A stretch of DNA of 64,000 nt, from assembly GCF_010093025.1 (NCBI RefSeq), contig NZ_CP048114.1, forward strand, positions 992,001 through 1,056,000, written 5' to 3'. Numbering within the stretch: the first letter of the stretch is position 1; each line of letters starts with the position of its first letter. Of the stretch, positions 18,408-27,236 are shown one piece after another. The stretch comes from Edaphobacter sp. 12200R-103 (GTDB taxonomy: Bacteria > Acidobacteriota > Terriglobia > Terriglobales > Acidobacteriaceae). Position numbers and translations under genes: made by a program. The notes beneath the pieces are model-generated. The model searched no databases and had not been told where the DNA came from. It was given only the letters and a program-made list of their open reading frames with translations.

Positions 18408-19184
18408 CTATCGGGAGGTCGGAATTGTTGCCTCAGCAATACCTCGCACAGCGCCTTGGCTGGGGAGCTGGGCGAAGAGAATGAGTCGCATACCCGCAGG
18501 ATCGGCCTCAGCCGGTGCTGTAATCTTGAAATCGACCGGGCCATGCGAAAGATCCCCGATCTTTCCCACCCTCGCAAACGCCCGGGCTACGCTGACATGG
18601 CTCAGCTGCTTTCCGCCATTCTCTCCCCCTTTTACTTCCGTCGATGCCGAAGGCTGAATCAGCACGGCATACAGATCGCCATGCGGCAGGGATGCCGCTC
18701 CATCCTGCACCGAGACCGATCCGGCGACAGTCCGCCCGTTGACCACAGGCGCAGACAGCGTCAGCCGAATCTTCTCCTTCTGTGCGGCCTGGGAGATCAC
18801 GGCAAATGCTTTGGACGAGTCGCTGCCCAGAAACTGCGTCGCGCCATCCACAACCATCTGCGGCGTGTAGGAGTCCTCAAAATTCAGCCGGGGAGCATAG
18901 AAACCCTGCCTTTGCGTAAATCGAGCCGAAGAGAAGCGATCGCGCCAGCCCTGACGGTCCCAGTAATCGACATGTTCCTCCACCGCCACAATATGGGCCC
19001 CCGGAACGGGCTGCTGCGTCTGTAGTACGCCGAGAAGCTTGTCGGCAGGCGGGCAGCTTGAGCAGCCTTCCGACGTAAACAGCTCCACCAGAACGGGTGT
19101 CCCGGTCGAGGCAGTCTGCGATCGCGCAGGAGCGATTCCCGCAGACAGCAGAAGAGCTACAAAAAAGATCCTTAGCAAGATCAC
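18408..19184 (-). CDS. Secreted DUF1223 thioredoxin-fold protein
   Basis: 258 residues. The start is GTG 19184 with AAAGGA six bases upstream. A signal peptide (ILLRIFFVALLLSAGIAPAR) precedes the DUF1223 core: VLVELFTSEGCSSCPPADKL has the Cys pair of the family (CSSC, like a thioredoxin CxxC), then HVDYWDRQGWRDRFSSARFT and YTPQMVVDGATQFLGSD. The fold suggests a periplasmic thiol protein, but no activity is established for the family to my knowledge. It lies 48 bases upstream of the ABC exporter on the same strand and may share its transcript. Confidence 0.85.
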   Translation of the reverse strand: MILLRIFFVALLLSAGIAPARSQTASTGTPVLVELFTSEGCSSCPPADKLLGVLQTQQPVPGAHIVAVEEHVDYWDRQGWRDRFSSARFTQRQGFYAPRLNFEDSYTPQMVVDGATQFLGSDSSKAFAVISQAAQKEKIRLTLSAPVVNGRTVAGSVSVQDGAASLPHGDLYAVLIQPSASTEVKGGENGGKQLSHVSVARAFARVGKIGDLSHGPVDFKITAPAEADPAGMRLILFAQLPSQGAVRGIAEATIPTSR

Positions 19185-19312
19185 GGCAGGTCCTTTCCAG
19201 AAAGCCGCACCGGTCGGAATTCTATCGCTATGTTCGAGTGCCGCGCTCTTCCGTCGGTCACAAAATCTTCCTTCTGCACGACATGTGGATCGAGCAATAA
19301 GGTGGATTTGCT

Positions 19313-21040
19313 ATGCTCGGCGTAAACCGTTCGCTGAGGCGGGAAGAGATGCTGCTCGAGTTACGCGCGGAAAACTATGCTGTGATCGATCAGGCTGTAG
19401 CCGGCTTTGGTCCCGGCCTGAACCTGATGACCGGTGAGACAGGCGCTGGAAAGTCCATCCTGATCGACGCCCTGCAGATGCTGCTGGGTGGCAAGGCCTC
19501 GTCCGACGTGGTACGCCACGGAGAAGAGCGGGCCGTTGTCTCCTGCGTCTTCGAGATGACCCCCGGAGCAGCGGCGGTCCTCGAGGCCAACGGAATCGAT
19601 GCAGAAGGCGATGAGGTCGTGCTTCGCCGCGAGATCGCCGCCGGCGGCAAAGGACGCGTCTTCGTCAACAACCAATCCGCGACCGTCGGGGTGCTCAAGC
19701 TGCTCGCTCCGGAGTTGGCGCTGGTCCACTCCCAGGGCGAGACCATGGGTGCCTTTGACCAGGCGCAGCAGCGCACCCTGCTTGACCGGTTTGGAGAAAT
19801 TACGACCGATGCCGTAACAATCGCATACGAGACATGGCGCAATACGGCTGCAAGACTCACGGAACTCGAAGCCGATGAGCAGGACCGTCTGCGTATGGCC
19901 GACCTTTGGCGCTTTCAGGCGAAAGAGATCGAGCAGGCCGGCCTGACCGCACCTGACGAAGACGGGCAGCTTGAGACAGAGAAGCGTGTGCTTGCAAACT
20001 CAGAGCGTGTCTACACCGCGGCCATGAGCGCCTACGAGCTCCTGTACGAGAGCGAAAGCGCTGCCGAGACGACCCTGGGATCCGCCTTGAAGCAGGTGGA
20101 AGACCTGGCGCGATTCGACGGGCGGTTCAGTGCGGCAGCCCAGCAGCTTGCAGCGGCCAAGGCTACCGTGGAAGATGTGGCCGCCGAAGTGCGCGAGTTC
20201 GCCGAAAACGCCAACGCCTCTCCGGGACGCCTGGAAGAGATCGAAGATCGACTGGCAGCGCTCGATAAGCTGAAGCGGAAGTACGGCCAGACGCTCGCCG
20301 AGGTCATCGCCTTCGGTGAAGAGGCCGTTCGCAGGCTGACCGAGGTGGAAAATCGCGATGCTCTGCTGGCAGAACTGAAGACGAAACAGGCTGCAGACGC
20401 GGAGGCATATCGTCTTGCGGCTGGCAAAGTCACAGCGGCCCGCAGGGAGGCGGCAAAGCGTCTGGAAAAGCTGGCCGTCGGGCAGATTAATGACTTGGCA
20501 ATGAATACCCGTTTCGAGGTAGCAGTTCGCCCTGAGGAGCAGGAGTCAGGCTGGTCCTCGCATGGGTGGGATCAGGTCGAGTACCGCATCGCCACCAACC
20601 CCGGTGAGCCCCTCAAGCCGCTCAACGAGATCGCATCGGGCGGCGAGATGTCCCGCGTCATGCTAGCCCTGAAGGTGACCGTCGAAGAGGGAGCGCAGGG
20701 AACCGGCAAAAGAAAGAAGGCGCCGCTTCCGCGAACCCTTGTTTTCGATGAGATCGATATTGGAATCGGCGGCCGCGCCGCTGAAGCAGTCGGCAAAAAA
20801 CTGAAGACGCTCTCCCGCGGACAGCAGGTGTTGTGTATCACCCATCTGCCGCAGATCGCCGCGTTCGCCGATCAGCACTTTCTCATCGAAAAGACAGAAA
20901 AGCGAGGACGCACGCAGACGGCCATTCGCCGGATGGATGAGACGGAACGTGCGCACGAGATAGCCCGAATGTTGAGCGGTGAAAAACTGACCGAGACGAG
21001 CCTGAAGCACGCCGAACATCTGCTGGCTGCCAGCCGCTGA
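19313..21040 (+). CDS. recN: DNA repair protein RecN
   Basis: 575 residues. The SMC-like N-domain carries Walker A MTGETGAGKSILIDALQMLL. Two long coiled-coil arms follow (about 150-370, rich in Ala/Glu/Leu heptads). The C-domain has the signature EIASGGEMSRVMLALK, Walker B TLVFDEIDIGIGG and the switch ITHLPQIAAFADQHF. RecN organises broken DNA ends during recombination. The start at 19313 has AAGGTGG seven bases upstream; homologues often begin at the later ATG (19349, MLLELRAENYAVIDQ), which is a real alternative. The metallothionein-like gene follows 103 bases downstream. Confidence 0.94.
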   Translation: MLGVNRSLRREEMLLELRAENYAVIDQAVAGFGPGLNLMTGETGAGKSILIDALQMLLGGKASSDVVRHGEERAVVSCVFEMTPGAAAVLEANGIDAEGDEVVLRREIAAGGKGRVFVNNQSATVGVLKLLAPELALVHSQGETMGAFDQAQQRTLLDRFGEITTDAVTIAYETWRNTAARLTELEADEQDRLRMADLWRFQAKEIEQAGLTAPDEDGQLETEKRVLANSERVYTAAMSAYELLYESESAAETTLGSALKQVEDLARFDGRFSAAAQQLAAAKATVEDVAAEVREFAENANASPGRLEEIEDRLAALDKLKRKYGQTLAEVIAFGEEAVRRLTEVENRDALLAELKTKQAADAEAYRLAAGKVTAARREAAKRLEKLAVGQINDLAMNTRFEVAVRPEEQESGWSSHGWDQVEYRIATNPGEPLKPLNEIASGGEMSRVMLALKVTVEEGAQGTGKRKKAPLPRTLVFDEIDIGIGGRAAEAVGKKLKTLSRGQQVLCITHLPQIAAFADQHFLIEKTEKRGRTQTAIRRMDETERAHEIARMLSGEKLTETSLKHAEHLLAASR

Positions 21041-21143
21041 GCGAATTCTCTTTTTTCGCTTCCGGAAGCAGTTTCGCACGCATCCCCATAGGAAGCAGTT
21101 TGCATCCCAAGAGGCACAAATAGCCTCCGGAGGGGGCCTCGCT

Positions 21144-21290
21144 ATGAACAACACTCCCCAGAAATGCGCCAAACAGGGATGCAACTGCCCTCCTCAGCCA
21201 GGAAGCAAATACTGCTCGTCGCAGTGCGAAGACTCACGAAAGTTCATGACGCTGCGCTGCAACTGCGGACATCCCGGCTGCGACTCCTGA
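21144..21290 (+). CDS. Metallothionein-like Cys-rich 48-residue protein
   Basis: 48 codons from ATG 21144 with GGAGGGGG about ten bases upstream. Cysteines are at 8, 13, 15, 24, 28, 39, 41 and 46, with His43 between the last two. Key pieces are CAKQGCNC, YCSSQCEDS and CNCGHPGCDS. The pattern of paired CxC motifs, a central YCSxxC and a terminal CxCGHxGC closely resembles the bacterial metallothionein (SmtA/BmtA) fold, which binds zinc or cadmium in a cluster. The protein is short for that family (usually about 55) and has eight Cys rather than nine. A general metal-buffering role is inferred. Confidence 0.8.
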   Translation: MNNTPQKCAKQGCNCPPQPGSKYCSSQCEDSRKFMTLRCNCGHPGCDS

Positions 21291-21430
21291 TTCCTGGTAA
21301 AGGTATTTGAAAGGAAAGAGTTTAGTTGGATCGGAGCTGATTGCGCAGGCATGGATGGATGGTCGGATCTACCCGGAAAGCGGCACCACGCGAGATTCCC
21401 CGTGAAAGGGTGTTTTAACGTTTATCGCGG

Positions 21431-21443
21431 TATACTTAAGCGG
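21431..21443 (+). promoter_or_regulatory. Possible -10 element of a leaderless ispH transcript
   Basis: TATACT at 21431-21436 matches the -10 consensus (TATAAT) at five of six positions and lies six bases before the GTG start of ispH. Transcription would begin at or next to the start codon. No good -35 hexamer is visible at 16-18 bases upstream. The absence of a ribosome site before ispH fits a leaderless mRNA. Confidence 0.35.
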
Positions 21444-22459
21444 TGACCACCACGACAACCCTCGATCCTGTAACCACCTCTGAGATCAACTCCCCAAGGC
21501 AGACCAAGCGGGTTCTCCTGCTCAAGCCTCGTGGCTTCTGTGCGGGCGTTGTCCGCGCCATCGATATTGTGCGGATTGCCCTCGAAGCCTTTGGTGCGCC
21601 AATCTACGTCCGAAAGGAGATCGTGCACAACAGCTATGTCGTGAACGATCTGGCCAAGAAGGGCGCCATCTTCGTCAATGAGCTGGATGAGGTTCCGGAA
21701 GGTGCAAGGGTCATCTACTCCGCCCATGGCGTCTCGCCTGCCGTGCGTCAGCGTGCGAAGGACCGGGGCCTCAAGGTCATCGATGCCACCTGCCCCCTCG
21801 TTACCAAGGTGCATGTGGAAGCGATCAAGTTCGCCAAACAGGGCTACTCGTTGGTTCTGGTCGGACATCGCGATCATGAGGAGGTCGAGGGAACCCAGGG
21901 AGAGGCTCCAGAGGTAACCCAGGTCGTCTCGACGGTGGAAGAAGTCGAGGCGCTGATCGTTCCGGACCCGGACAAGGTAGCCTATCTCACCCAGACGACG
22001 CTCTCGCTCGACGAGGCGAAGTACATGATCGATGCCCTCAAGAAGAAGTTTCCAAACATCGTAGGCCCCCATGCGCAGGACATCTGCTACGCAACCGAGA
22101 ACCGCCAGACGGCGGTGAAGAACGTCGCGCACGGCGCAGACGTCGTTCTTGTTGTAGGATCGCGCAACAGTTCGAACTCCAACCGCCTGGTGGAGGTCTC
22201 GCAGAACCTTGGTACCAACTCCTACCTGATCGATAAGGCGGAGGACATCAAGCCGGAGTGGCTGGAAGGAATGAACGCGGTCGCTGTGACCGCAGGCGCA
22301 TCCGCTCCCGAAGTGCTGGTCCAGGAGGTTGTTACCTACCTGCAGGCTAAGGGCTATGGCTCGGTCGACGAGGTCGAGGTAATGCCCGAGAACGTGCGTT
22401 TTGGTCTTCCTCCAGAGATTGTTCAGGCGATCGCTTCGGCCCCGCAACCCGCGCAATAA
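21443..22459 (+). CDS. ispH: 4-hydroxy-3-methylbut-2-enyl diphosphate reductase
   Basis: 338 residues. The three iron-sulphur Cys ligands are seen in LLKPRGFCAGVVRAID, KVIDATCPLVTKVH and the region TENRQTAVKNV preceded by DICYAT. The AHGVSPAVR and VGSRNSSNSNRLVEV blocks are family marks. The enzyme makes IPP and DMAPP, the final step of the MEP isoprenoid pathway. The start is GTG without a clear ribosome site. It heads the hopanoid operon, so precursor supply and cyclase are likely coexpressed. Confidence 0.96.
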   Translation: MTTTTTLDPVTTSEINSPRQTKRVLLLKPRGFCAGVVRAIDIVRIALEAFGAPIYVRKEIVHNSYVVNDLAKKGAIFVNELDEVPEGARVIYSAHGVSPAVRQRAKDRGLKVIDATCPLVTKVHVEAIKFAKQGYSLVLVGHRDHEEVEGTQGEAPEVTQVVSTVEEVEALIVPDPDKVAYLTQTTLSLDEAKYMIDALKKKFPNIVGPHAQDICYATENRQTAVKNVAHGADVVLVVGSRNSSNSNRLVEVSQNLGTNSYLIDKAEDIKPEWLEGMNAVAVTAGASAPEVLVQEVVTYLQAKGYGSVDEVEVMPENVRFGLPPEIVQAIASAPQPAQ

Positions 22460-22474
22460 GGCGGAAAAAGGAGT

Positions 22475-22515
22475 AACCGCTTCTCGCTGTTTTGGTGGTT
22501 AGCGAGGCCGCGGTT
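22475..22515 (+). promoter_or_regulatory. Intercistronic hairpin between ispH and shc
   Basis: AACCGC (22475-22480) pairs with GCGGTT (22510-22515) and CTCGCT (22483-22488) with AGCGAG (22501-22506), giving a two-part stem over a 12-base loop. No T run follows, so it is not a standard terminator. It could stabilise or process the mRNA, or attenuate read-through to the cyclase. Confidence 0.5.
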
Positions 22516-22529
22516 CCAGAGAGTCGTAG

Positions 22530-24563
22530 ATGAGCAAAATTTCAGAGAACCCGCAGAAGCCGGACCAGCAAAAACAGCCGCGGTTCGGCCGGTTGGATCT
22601 TGCCTTGCATCAGGTGGCCGAAGGCATCCGCCGCTCCAAGGAGTGGCTGCTCGGACAGCAGCACCCCGACGGCTACTGGTGTGGAGAGCTCGAGGCCGAC
22701 GTGATGCTCGAGGCCGACTACATCTTCATGCACAAGCTGCTCGGGACAGGAGACCCTGGGAAGCTGCAGCGGGCGCTTAACGAGATTTTGCGGCACCAGA
22801 ATGAAGATGGCGGCTGGAGCCTCTATCCTGACGGACCTTCCAACATCAATTACGGAGTCAAAGCCTACCTGGCTCTGAAGCTGATGGGCTGGTCTGCGGA
22901 TCACCCTGTCCTGGTGAAGGCCCGCGAATGGGTCCTGGCAAATGGCGGCGTGGTCGAGTGCAACACCTTCACCAAGATCTATCTCTGTGCGCTTGGGCAG
23001 TATGACTACGATGCCGTTCCTGCAGTTCCGCCTGAGATCGTCCTGTTTCCCAATTGGTCTTACTTCAACATCTACGAGATCTCTTCCTGGTCGCGTGGAA
23101 TTCTGGTCCCGCTCTCGATCATCTACGCCAAAAAACCGTTCAAAAAACTGCCGCCCGAGCAGTGTATCGATGAGCTCTTTGTGGGTGGCAGACAGAACGC
23201 CGATCTTCGCCTGCGCTGGGATAGGAAGAACCTGATCGGCTGGAGGAACTTCTTTCTCTTCACCGACCGGATGGTGCACTGGTTTGAGCGGGTCCACATT
23301 CGTCCCCTGAGGAAGGTGGCGATTCGCCGGGCAGAAAAGTGGATGCTGGCTCGTTTTGAGAAGTCCGATGGACTGGGCGCGATCTATCCGGCGATGCTGA
23401 ATTCGATTGTGGCCCTCCGCTGTCTTGACTACTCCTTCGATGACCCGCAGATGATCCGGGCGATGGACGAGTTCGAAAAGCTCGGCATCGATTGCCCTGA
23501 GGGAACACCCGACTACCCGACCCCGACCTTTCGGATGCAGCCCTGCTTCCCGCCGGTATGGGATACCGCGCAGGCGATGTACGCTCTGGGCGAGGCTGGC
23601 GTCAGCCGTACCGATCCCCAGATGCTGAAGGCAGCCGAGTGGATACTCTCCAAAGAGATCCGTACCAAGGGGGACTGGGCCGAAAAGGTCAGGAATGTGG
23701 AGCCTGGCGGCTGGTGTTTCGAGTTTAACAACGAGTTTTACCCGGATATCGATGATACTGGGCAGGTTCTGCTGGCCCTCAACTGTGTGGATTATCCCAA
23801 GGAGCGTTATCACTACGAGGTCTGCCAACGTGCCCTGAACTGGGTATGGGCCATGCAGTGCAAGAGCGGCGGGTGGGCGTCTTTCGACAAAGACAACACC
23901 AAGATGATCTTCCAGTACATCCCGTTTGCGGACCATAACGCGATGCTGGACCCGCCGACGGTAGACATCACCGGCCGGATGCTGGAGATGCTCGCCCTGT
24001 ATGGGTTCACCCGCAAAGATCCGAGAGTCGAAAAGGCTGTCCAGTTCATCCTTAAGGATCAGGAGCCTGATGGCAGCTGGTTTGGCCGCTGGGGCGTGAA
24101 TTATCTCTATGGCACCTTCCTGGTCCTTCGCGGCCTGGAGGCGATGGGAGTGTGGAATCACGAGCCCGCCATCCAGCAGGCTGCCGAATGGATACGAAGT
24201 GTCCAGAACGCCGACGGAGGATGGGGTGAGACCTGCGGGACCTACGACGATCCGAACCAGAGGGGAATCGGTCCCAGCACACCATCACAGACGGCATGGG
24301 CGATTCTAGGTTTGCTGGCTGCGGGAGATACGCGATCAGATTCGGTTGCCAAGGGAGTTCGCTGGTTGATTGAGCGTCAGCATGAGGACGGAAGCTGGGA
24401 TGAGCTGGTACCGGGACGGAACGGCGAGAGCTACTACACGGGAACGGGTTTTCCGCGCGTGTTCTATCTTGGCTATCACCTCTACAAGCAGTACTTCCCA
24501 TTGCTGGCGTTGACGACATATGAGCGCGCCATGAAGCGCGAGGCAGCCGAATCGGCTGCGTAA
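22530..24563 (+). CDS. shc: Squalene-hopene cyclase
   Basis: 677 residues, typical length. Repeated QW motifs are visible (QNEDGGWSLYPDG, QEPDGSWFGRWG, QNADGGWGETCGT, QHEDGSWDEL), as is the catalytic acid motif DIDDTG (the DxDD box) near residue 406. An N-terminal motif is GQQHPDGYWCGELEAD. The membrane-bound enzyme cyclises squalene to hopene or hopanol, the first committed hopanoid step. It lies 70 bases after ispH and 28 before hpnH. The two genes around it confirm the pathway. Confidence 0.97.
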   Translation: MSKISENPQKPDQQKQPRFGRLDLALHQVAEGIRRSKEWLLGQQHPDGYWCGELEADVMLEADYIFMHKLLGTGDPGKLQRALNEILRHQNEDGGWSLYPDGPSNINYGVKAYLALKLMGWSADHPVLVKAREWVLANGGVVECNTFTKIYLCALGQYDYDAVPAVPPEIVLFPNWSYFNIYEISSWSRGILVPLSIIYAKKPFKKLPPEQCIDELFVGGRQNADLRLRWDRKNLIGWRNFFLFTDRMVHWFERVHIRPLRKVAIRRAEKWMLARFEKSDGLGAIYPAMLNSIVALRCLDYSFDDPQMIRAMDEFEKLGIDCPEGTPDYPTPTFRMQPCFPPVWDTAQAMYALGEAGVSRTDPQMLKAAEWILSKEIRTKGDWAEKVRNVEPGGWCFEFNNEFYPDIDDTGQVLLALNCVDYPKERYHYEVCQRALNWVWAMQCKSGGWASFDKDNTKMIFQYIPFADHNAMLDPPTVDITGRMLEMLALYGFTRKDPRVEKAVQFILKDQEPDGSWFGRWGVNYLYGTFLVLRGLEAMGVWNHEPAIQQAAEWIRSVQNADGGWGETCGTYDDPNQRGIGPSTPSQTAWAILGLLAAGDTRSDSVAKGVRWLIERQHEDGSWDELVPGRNGESYYTGTGFPRVFYLGYHLYKQYFPLLALTTYERAMKREAAESAA

Positions 24564-24591
24564 CAGACTTTTTCTTTGGAGGAGCCTCCGA

Positions 24592-25725
24592 ATGGCAGTA
24601 CCGGTTTCACAGGCCTGGACGGTCGCATCGTATGTGCTGAAGCAGAAGATCAAGGGACGAAAACGGTATCCCCTGGTCCTGATGCTCGAACCTCTCTTCC
24701 GCTGCAACCTTGCATGCGCGGGTTGCGGGAAGATTCAGTATCCCGCCCACATCCTCAAGTCCGATCTCTCCCCGGAAGAATGCTTCCGCGCGGTGGAAGA
24801 GTGCGGCGCACCGATGGTATCGATCCCGGGCGGGGAGCCTCTGCTGCATCCGAAGATGCCGGAGATCGTAGCCGGATTGGTTGCGCGTAATAAGTACGTC
24901 TATATGTGCACGAACGCGCTGCTTCTTAAAGAAAAGCTTCATCTCTTCAAGCCTTCGAAGTACCTCTCTTTCTCTGTCCACGTGGATGGCGAGCGTGAGC
25001 ATCACGACTTTTCCGTCTGCCGTGAGGGCGGATATGACATCGCCATGGAGGGCATCCGCGCCGCTGTTGCCGCAGGCTTCCGCGTGACGACCAATACGAC
25101 GCTCTTCGATGGCGCCGACCCGAACAGCGTGCGCCGCCACTTCGATCAGTTGATGGCTGCCGGTGTGGAGAGCATGATGGTCTCGCCGGGTTACACCTAC
25201 GACAAAGCTCCCGACCAGAACCACTTCCTGGGCAAGGCGAAGTCGCGGCGACTCTTCCGGGCGATTCTGTCCAATCGGAAGAAGACCTGGCAGTTCAACA
25301 CCCATCCTCTCTTCTCCGAGTTCCTGATGGGCAAGCGCAACTTCGAGTGCACACCTTGGGGCATGCCCACCTTCTCGATCTTCGGCTGGCAGAAGCCCTG
25401 CTATCTCCTGCAGGACGGCTATGCCGATACGTTCCAGGAGTTGATGGAGACGACCGAGTGGGAGAACTACGGAGCGAAGAGCGGCAATCCACGTTGCGCA
25501 AACTGCATGGTGCATTCAGGACACGAGGCAAGCGCGGTCGACTACAACTTTAGCTCGCTCAAAGGATTCCTGGTGACTGCGTCGAAGTATATGTTCCCCT
25601 CCACGTATCCTGATCCGGATGCCCAGAAGCTGCTCAACGAATGGAAGCCGGAGCACGCAACTCCTCTGGTGCAGATTCAGAGCAGTGCATCGGACAACGA
25701 GCTTCAGACGGTCTCGGGAGACTAA
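24592..25725 (+). CDS. hpnH: Hopanoid biosynthesis radical SAM protein HpnH (adenosylhopane synthase)
   Basis: 377 residues. Cys38, Cys42 and Cys45 in FRCNLACAGCGK form the radical SAM CxxxCxxC cluster. SIPGGEPLLHPKMPEI is the SAM-binding GGEP segment. The C-terminal region has Cys-bearing stretches (RNFECTPWGMPTFSIFGWQ; GNPRCANCMVHSGHEASAVD). HpnH joins a 5'-deoxyadenosyl group to diploptene to form adenosylhopane. A GGAGGAG ribosome site lies seven bases before ATG. Its position after shc is the usual one. Confidence 0.95.
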   Translation: MAVPVSQAWTVASYVLKQKIKGRKRYPLVLMLEPLFRCNLACAGCGKIQYPAHILKSDLSPEECFRAVEECGAPMVSIPGGEPLLHPKMPEIVAGLVARNKYVYMCTNALLLKEKLHLFKPSKYLSFSVHVDGEREHHDFSVCREGGYDIAMEGIRAAVAAGFRVTTNTTLFDGADPNSVRRHFDQLMAAGVESMMVSPGYTYDKAPDQNHFLGKAKSRRLFRAILSNRKKTWQFNTHPLFSEFLMGKRNFECTPWGMPTFSIFGWQKPCYLLQDGYADTFQELMETTEWENYGAKSGNPRCANCMVHSGHEASAVDYNFSSLKGFLVTASKYMFPSTYPDPDAQKLLNEWKPEHATPLVQIQSSASDNELQTVSGD

Positions 25726-25731
25726 GGAACC

Positions 25732-26178
25732 ATGGCGACAGAGCAACAGGAACACTTGAAGATTGAGCAGTTGCGCCAGCACAGCGCCGATGAGATTGAG
25801 ACCATTGCGGGCCGCGAAAAAGAAAATCTCGAGGGATGGATCCCGAGTCTCGCAACCGATACTGAAATTCGTGAGGCGCTGGAGAAGGCCTTCGATTATC
25901 GCGGCGATATCACCATCACTCTTAAGGACGGCGCGAAGGTGGAGGGTTATCTCTTCGATCGCCGCTCCGGAAGTTCGCTGAAAGATTCTTTTGCACGCGT
26001 TCTCCCGACGAACGACCGTACCAAGGTGAACGTGGCCTACTCCGATATTGCCGCACTGGCGTTTAGCGGAAGGGACGCGGCGGCGGGTAAGACCTTCGAG
26101 GCCTGGGTGAAGAAGTACTGGGAGAAAAAGGCCGCCGGCGAGAAGAACATCCAGATTGAGCCGGAGAAGCTGGACTAA
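25732..26178 (+). CDS. Protein of unknown function inside the hopanoid operon
   Basis: 148 residues, no family recognised. It starts six bases after hpnH (AGGA before ATG). An N-terminal helical part (EQLRQHSADEIETIAGREKE) leads to a compact beta-rich domain with DITITLKDGAKVEGYLFDRR, which looks like a small SH3/Sm-like barrel, and ends in a charged helix. There is no signal peptide, membrane segment or Cys. Position between hpnH and hpnA suggests an accessory role in hopanoid side-chain synthesis or its control, but this is only inferred from context. Confidence 0.7.
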   Translation: MATEQQEHLKIEQLRQHSADEIETIAGREKENLEGWIPSLATDTEIREALEKAFDYRGDITITLKDGAKVEGYLFDRRSGSSLKDSFARVLPTNDRTKVNVAYSDIAALAFSGRDAAAGKTFEAWVKKYWEKKAAGEKNIQIEPEKLD

Positions 26179-26225
26179 GGCAACTCCTTCTTCGCTGGGC
26201 TCCCGAATCCCTGGGGAAACAAGAC

Positions 26226-27236
26226 GTGCGTGCATTCATCACCGGAGCGACAGGCTTTGTAGGGTCCCACGTGGCTCAGAGGTACGCGGCCGAGGGTGCA
26301 AAGCTGCGTCTGCTGACCCGCAAGACCAGCAACCTGAGTGCAATCGAAGGCCTCGACGCCGAGATTGTGACCGGCGATCTGCGACAGCCGGAGGGGCTGC
26401 GCAGCGCAATTGCAGGATGCGATGCGCTGGTGCATGTCGCCGCCGATTACAGGCTCTGGGTTCGCGATCCACGTGAGATGTATGCGGCTAACGTCGATGG
26501 CACGAGAGACCTGTTGCGCATTGCGCGGGAGGCCGGGGTTAGCCGTGTCATCTACACATCGAGCGTAGCGACGATGGGATTCAAGTCGGATGGTTCCGTC
26601 GTGGATGAGGATACTCCTGTCGCGCTGGCCGACATGATCGGCCACTACAAGCGCTCGAAGTTCCTGGGAGAGCAGGAAGCCATCAAGGCCGCCAGAGCGG
26701 GGCAGCACGTGATGATCCTGAACCCTACGACTCCCATCGGACCGGGTGATGCCAAACCTACGCCGACCGGCAGGATCATCGTCGACTTTCTGAACCGCAA
26801 ATTTCCTGCATACGTAGAGACTGGTCTGAACCTGGTCGACGTCAGCGAGGTCGCGAGGATGCACTTTGTAGCTCTTGACCATGGGCGACCGGGCGAGCGC
26901 TATATCCTGGGCGGCGAAAATCTTACGCTGAAGCAGATTCTCGATCGCATGTCGGCAATCACCGGACTGCCGTCGCCAAGCATGAAGGTTCCTCACGCGG
27001 TGGCGATGGCGTTTGCGTTCTTCGACGAAACGTTCACCGGCAAGCTCCTAAAGAAGGAGCCTCGTGCAACGGTAGAGGCCGTCCGCATGGGCAAGAAGAT
27101 GATGTTTGCCTCCTCCTCCAGAGCGGAGCGCGAGCTCGGCTTCAAGCATGTGCCCATCTACCACGCGCTGCGTTCCGCGATTGACTGGTTTGTGACGCAT
27201 GGTTATGCGTCTGCACCTCAGGGGCAGACCCCATGA
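26226..27236 (+). CDS. hpnA: Hopanoid-associated sugar epimerase HpnA
   Basis: 336 residues of the extended short-chain dehydrogenase fold. NAD motif ITGATGFVGSHVA at 5-17 and catalytic YxxxK in GHYKRSKFLGEQEA. The blocks ILNPTTPIGPGDAKPTPTG and YILGGENLTLKQIL are typical of HpnA. The enzyme is named for hopanoid clusters, where it is thought to act on the sugar-like side chain. The start is GTG with GGGGAAA seven bases upstream. It overlaps hpnG by four bases (ATGA), so the two are coupled. Confidence 0.9.
   Translation: MRAFITGATGFVGSHVAQRYAAEGAKLRLLTRKTSNLSAIEGLDAEIVTGDLRQPEGLRSAIAGCDALVHVAADYRLWVRDPREMYAANVDGTRDLLRIAREAGVSRVIYTSSVATMGFKSDGSVVDEDTPVALADMIGHYKRSKFLGEQEAIKAARAGQHVMILNPTTPIGPGDAKPTPTGRIIVDFLNRKFPAYVETGLNLVDVSEVARMHFVALDHGRPGERYILGGENLTLKQILDRMSAITGLPSPSMKVPHAVAMAFAFFDETFTGKLLKKEPRATVEAVRMGKKMMFASSSRAERELGFKHVPIYHALRSAIDWFVTHGYASAPQGQTP

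Noticed and set aside
18325..19025. Plus-strand frames across the DUF1223 gene
   Set aside because: They are shadows of the minus-strand gene, which has a signal peptide, a good ribosome site and family motifs.
22542..24161. 539-codon frame opposite squalene-hopene cyclase
   Set aside because: The plus strand has all cyclase motifs; the minus-strand product has no recognisable domain. The same applies to long antisense frames at 15042-16304, 31179-32588 and 37384-38286.
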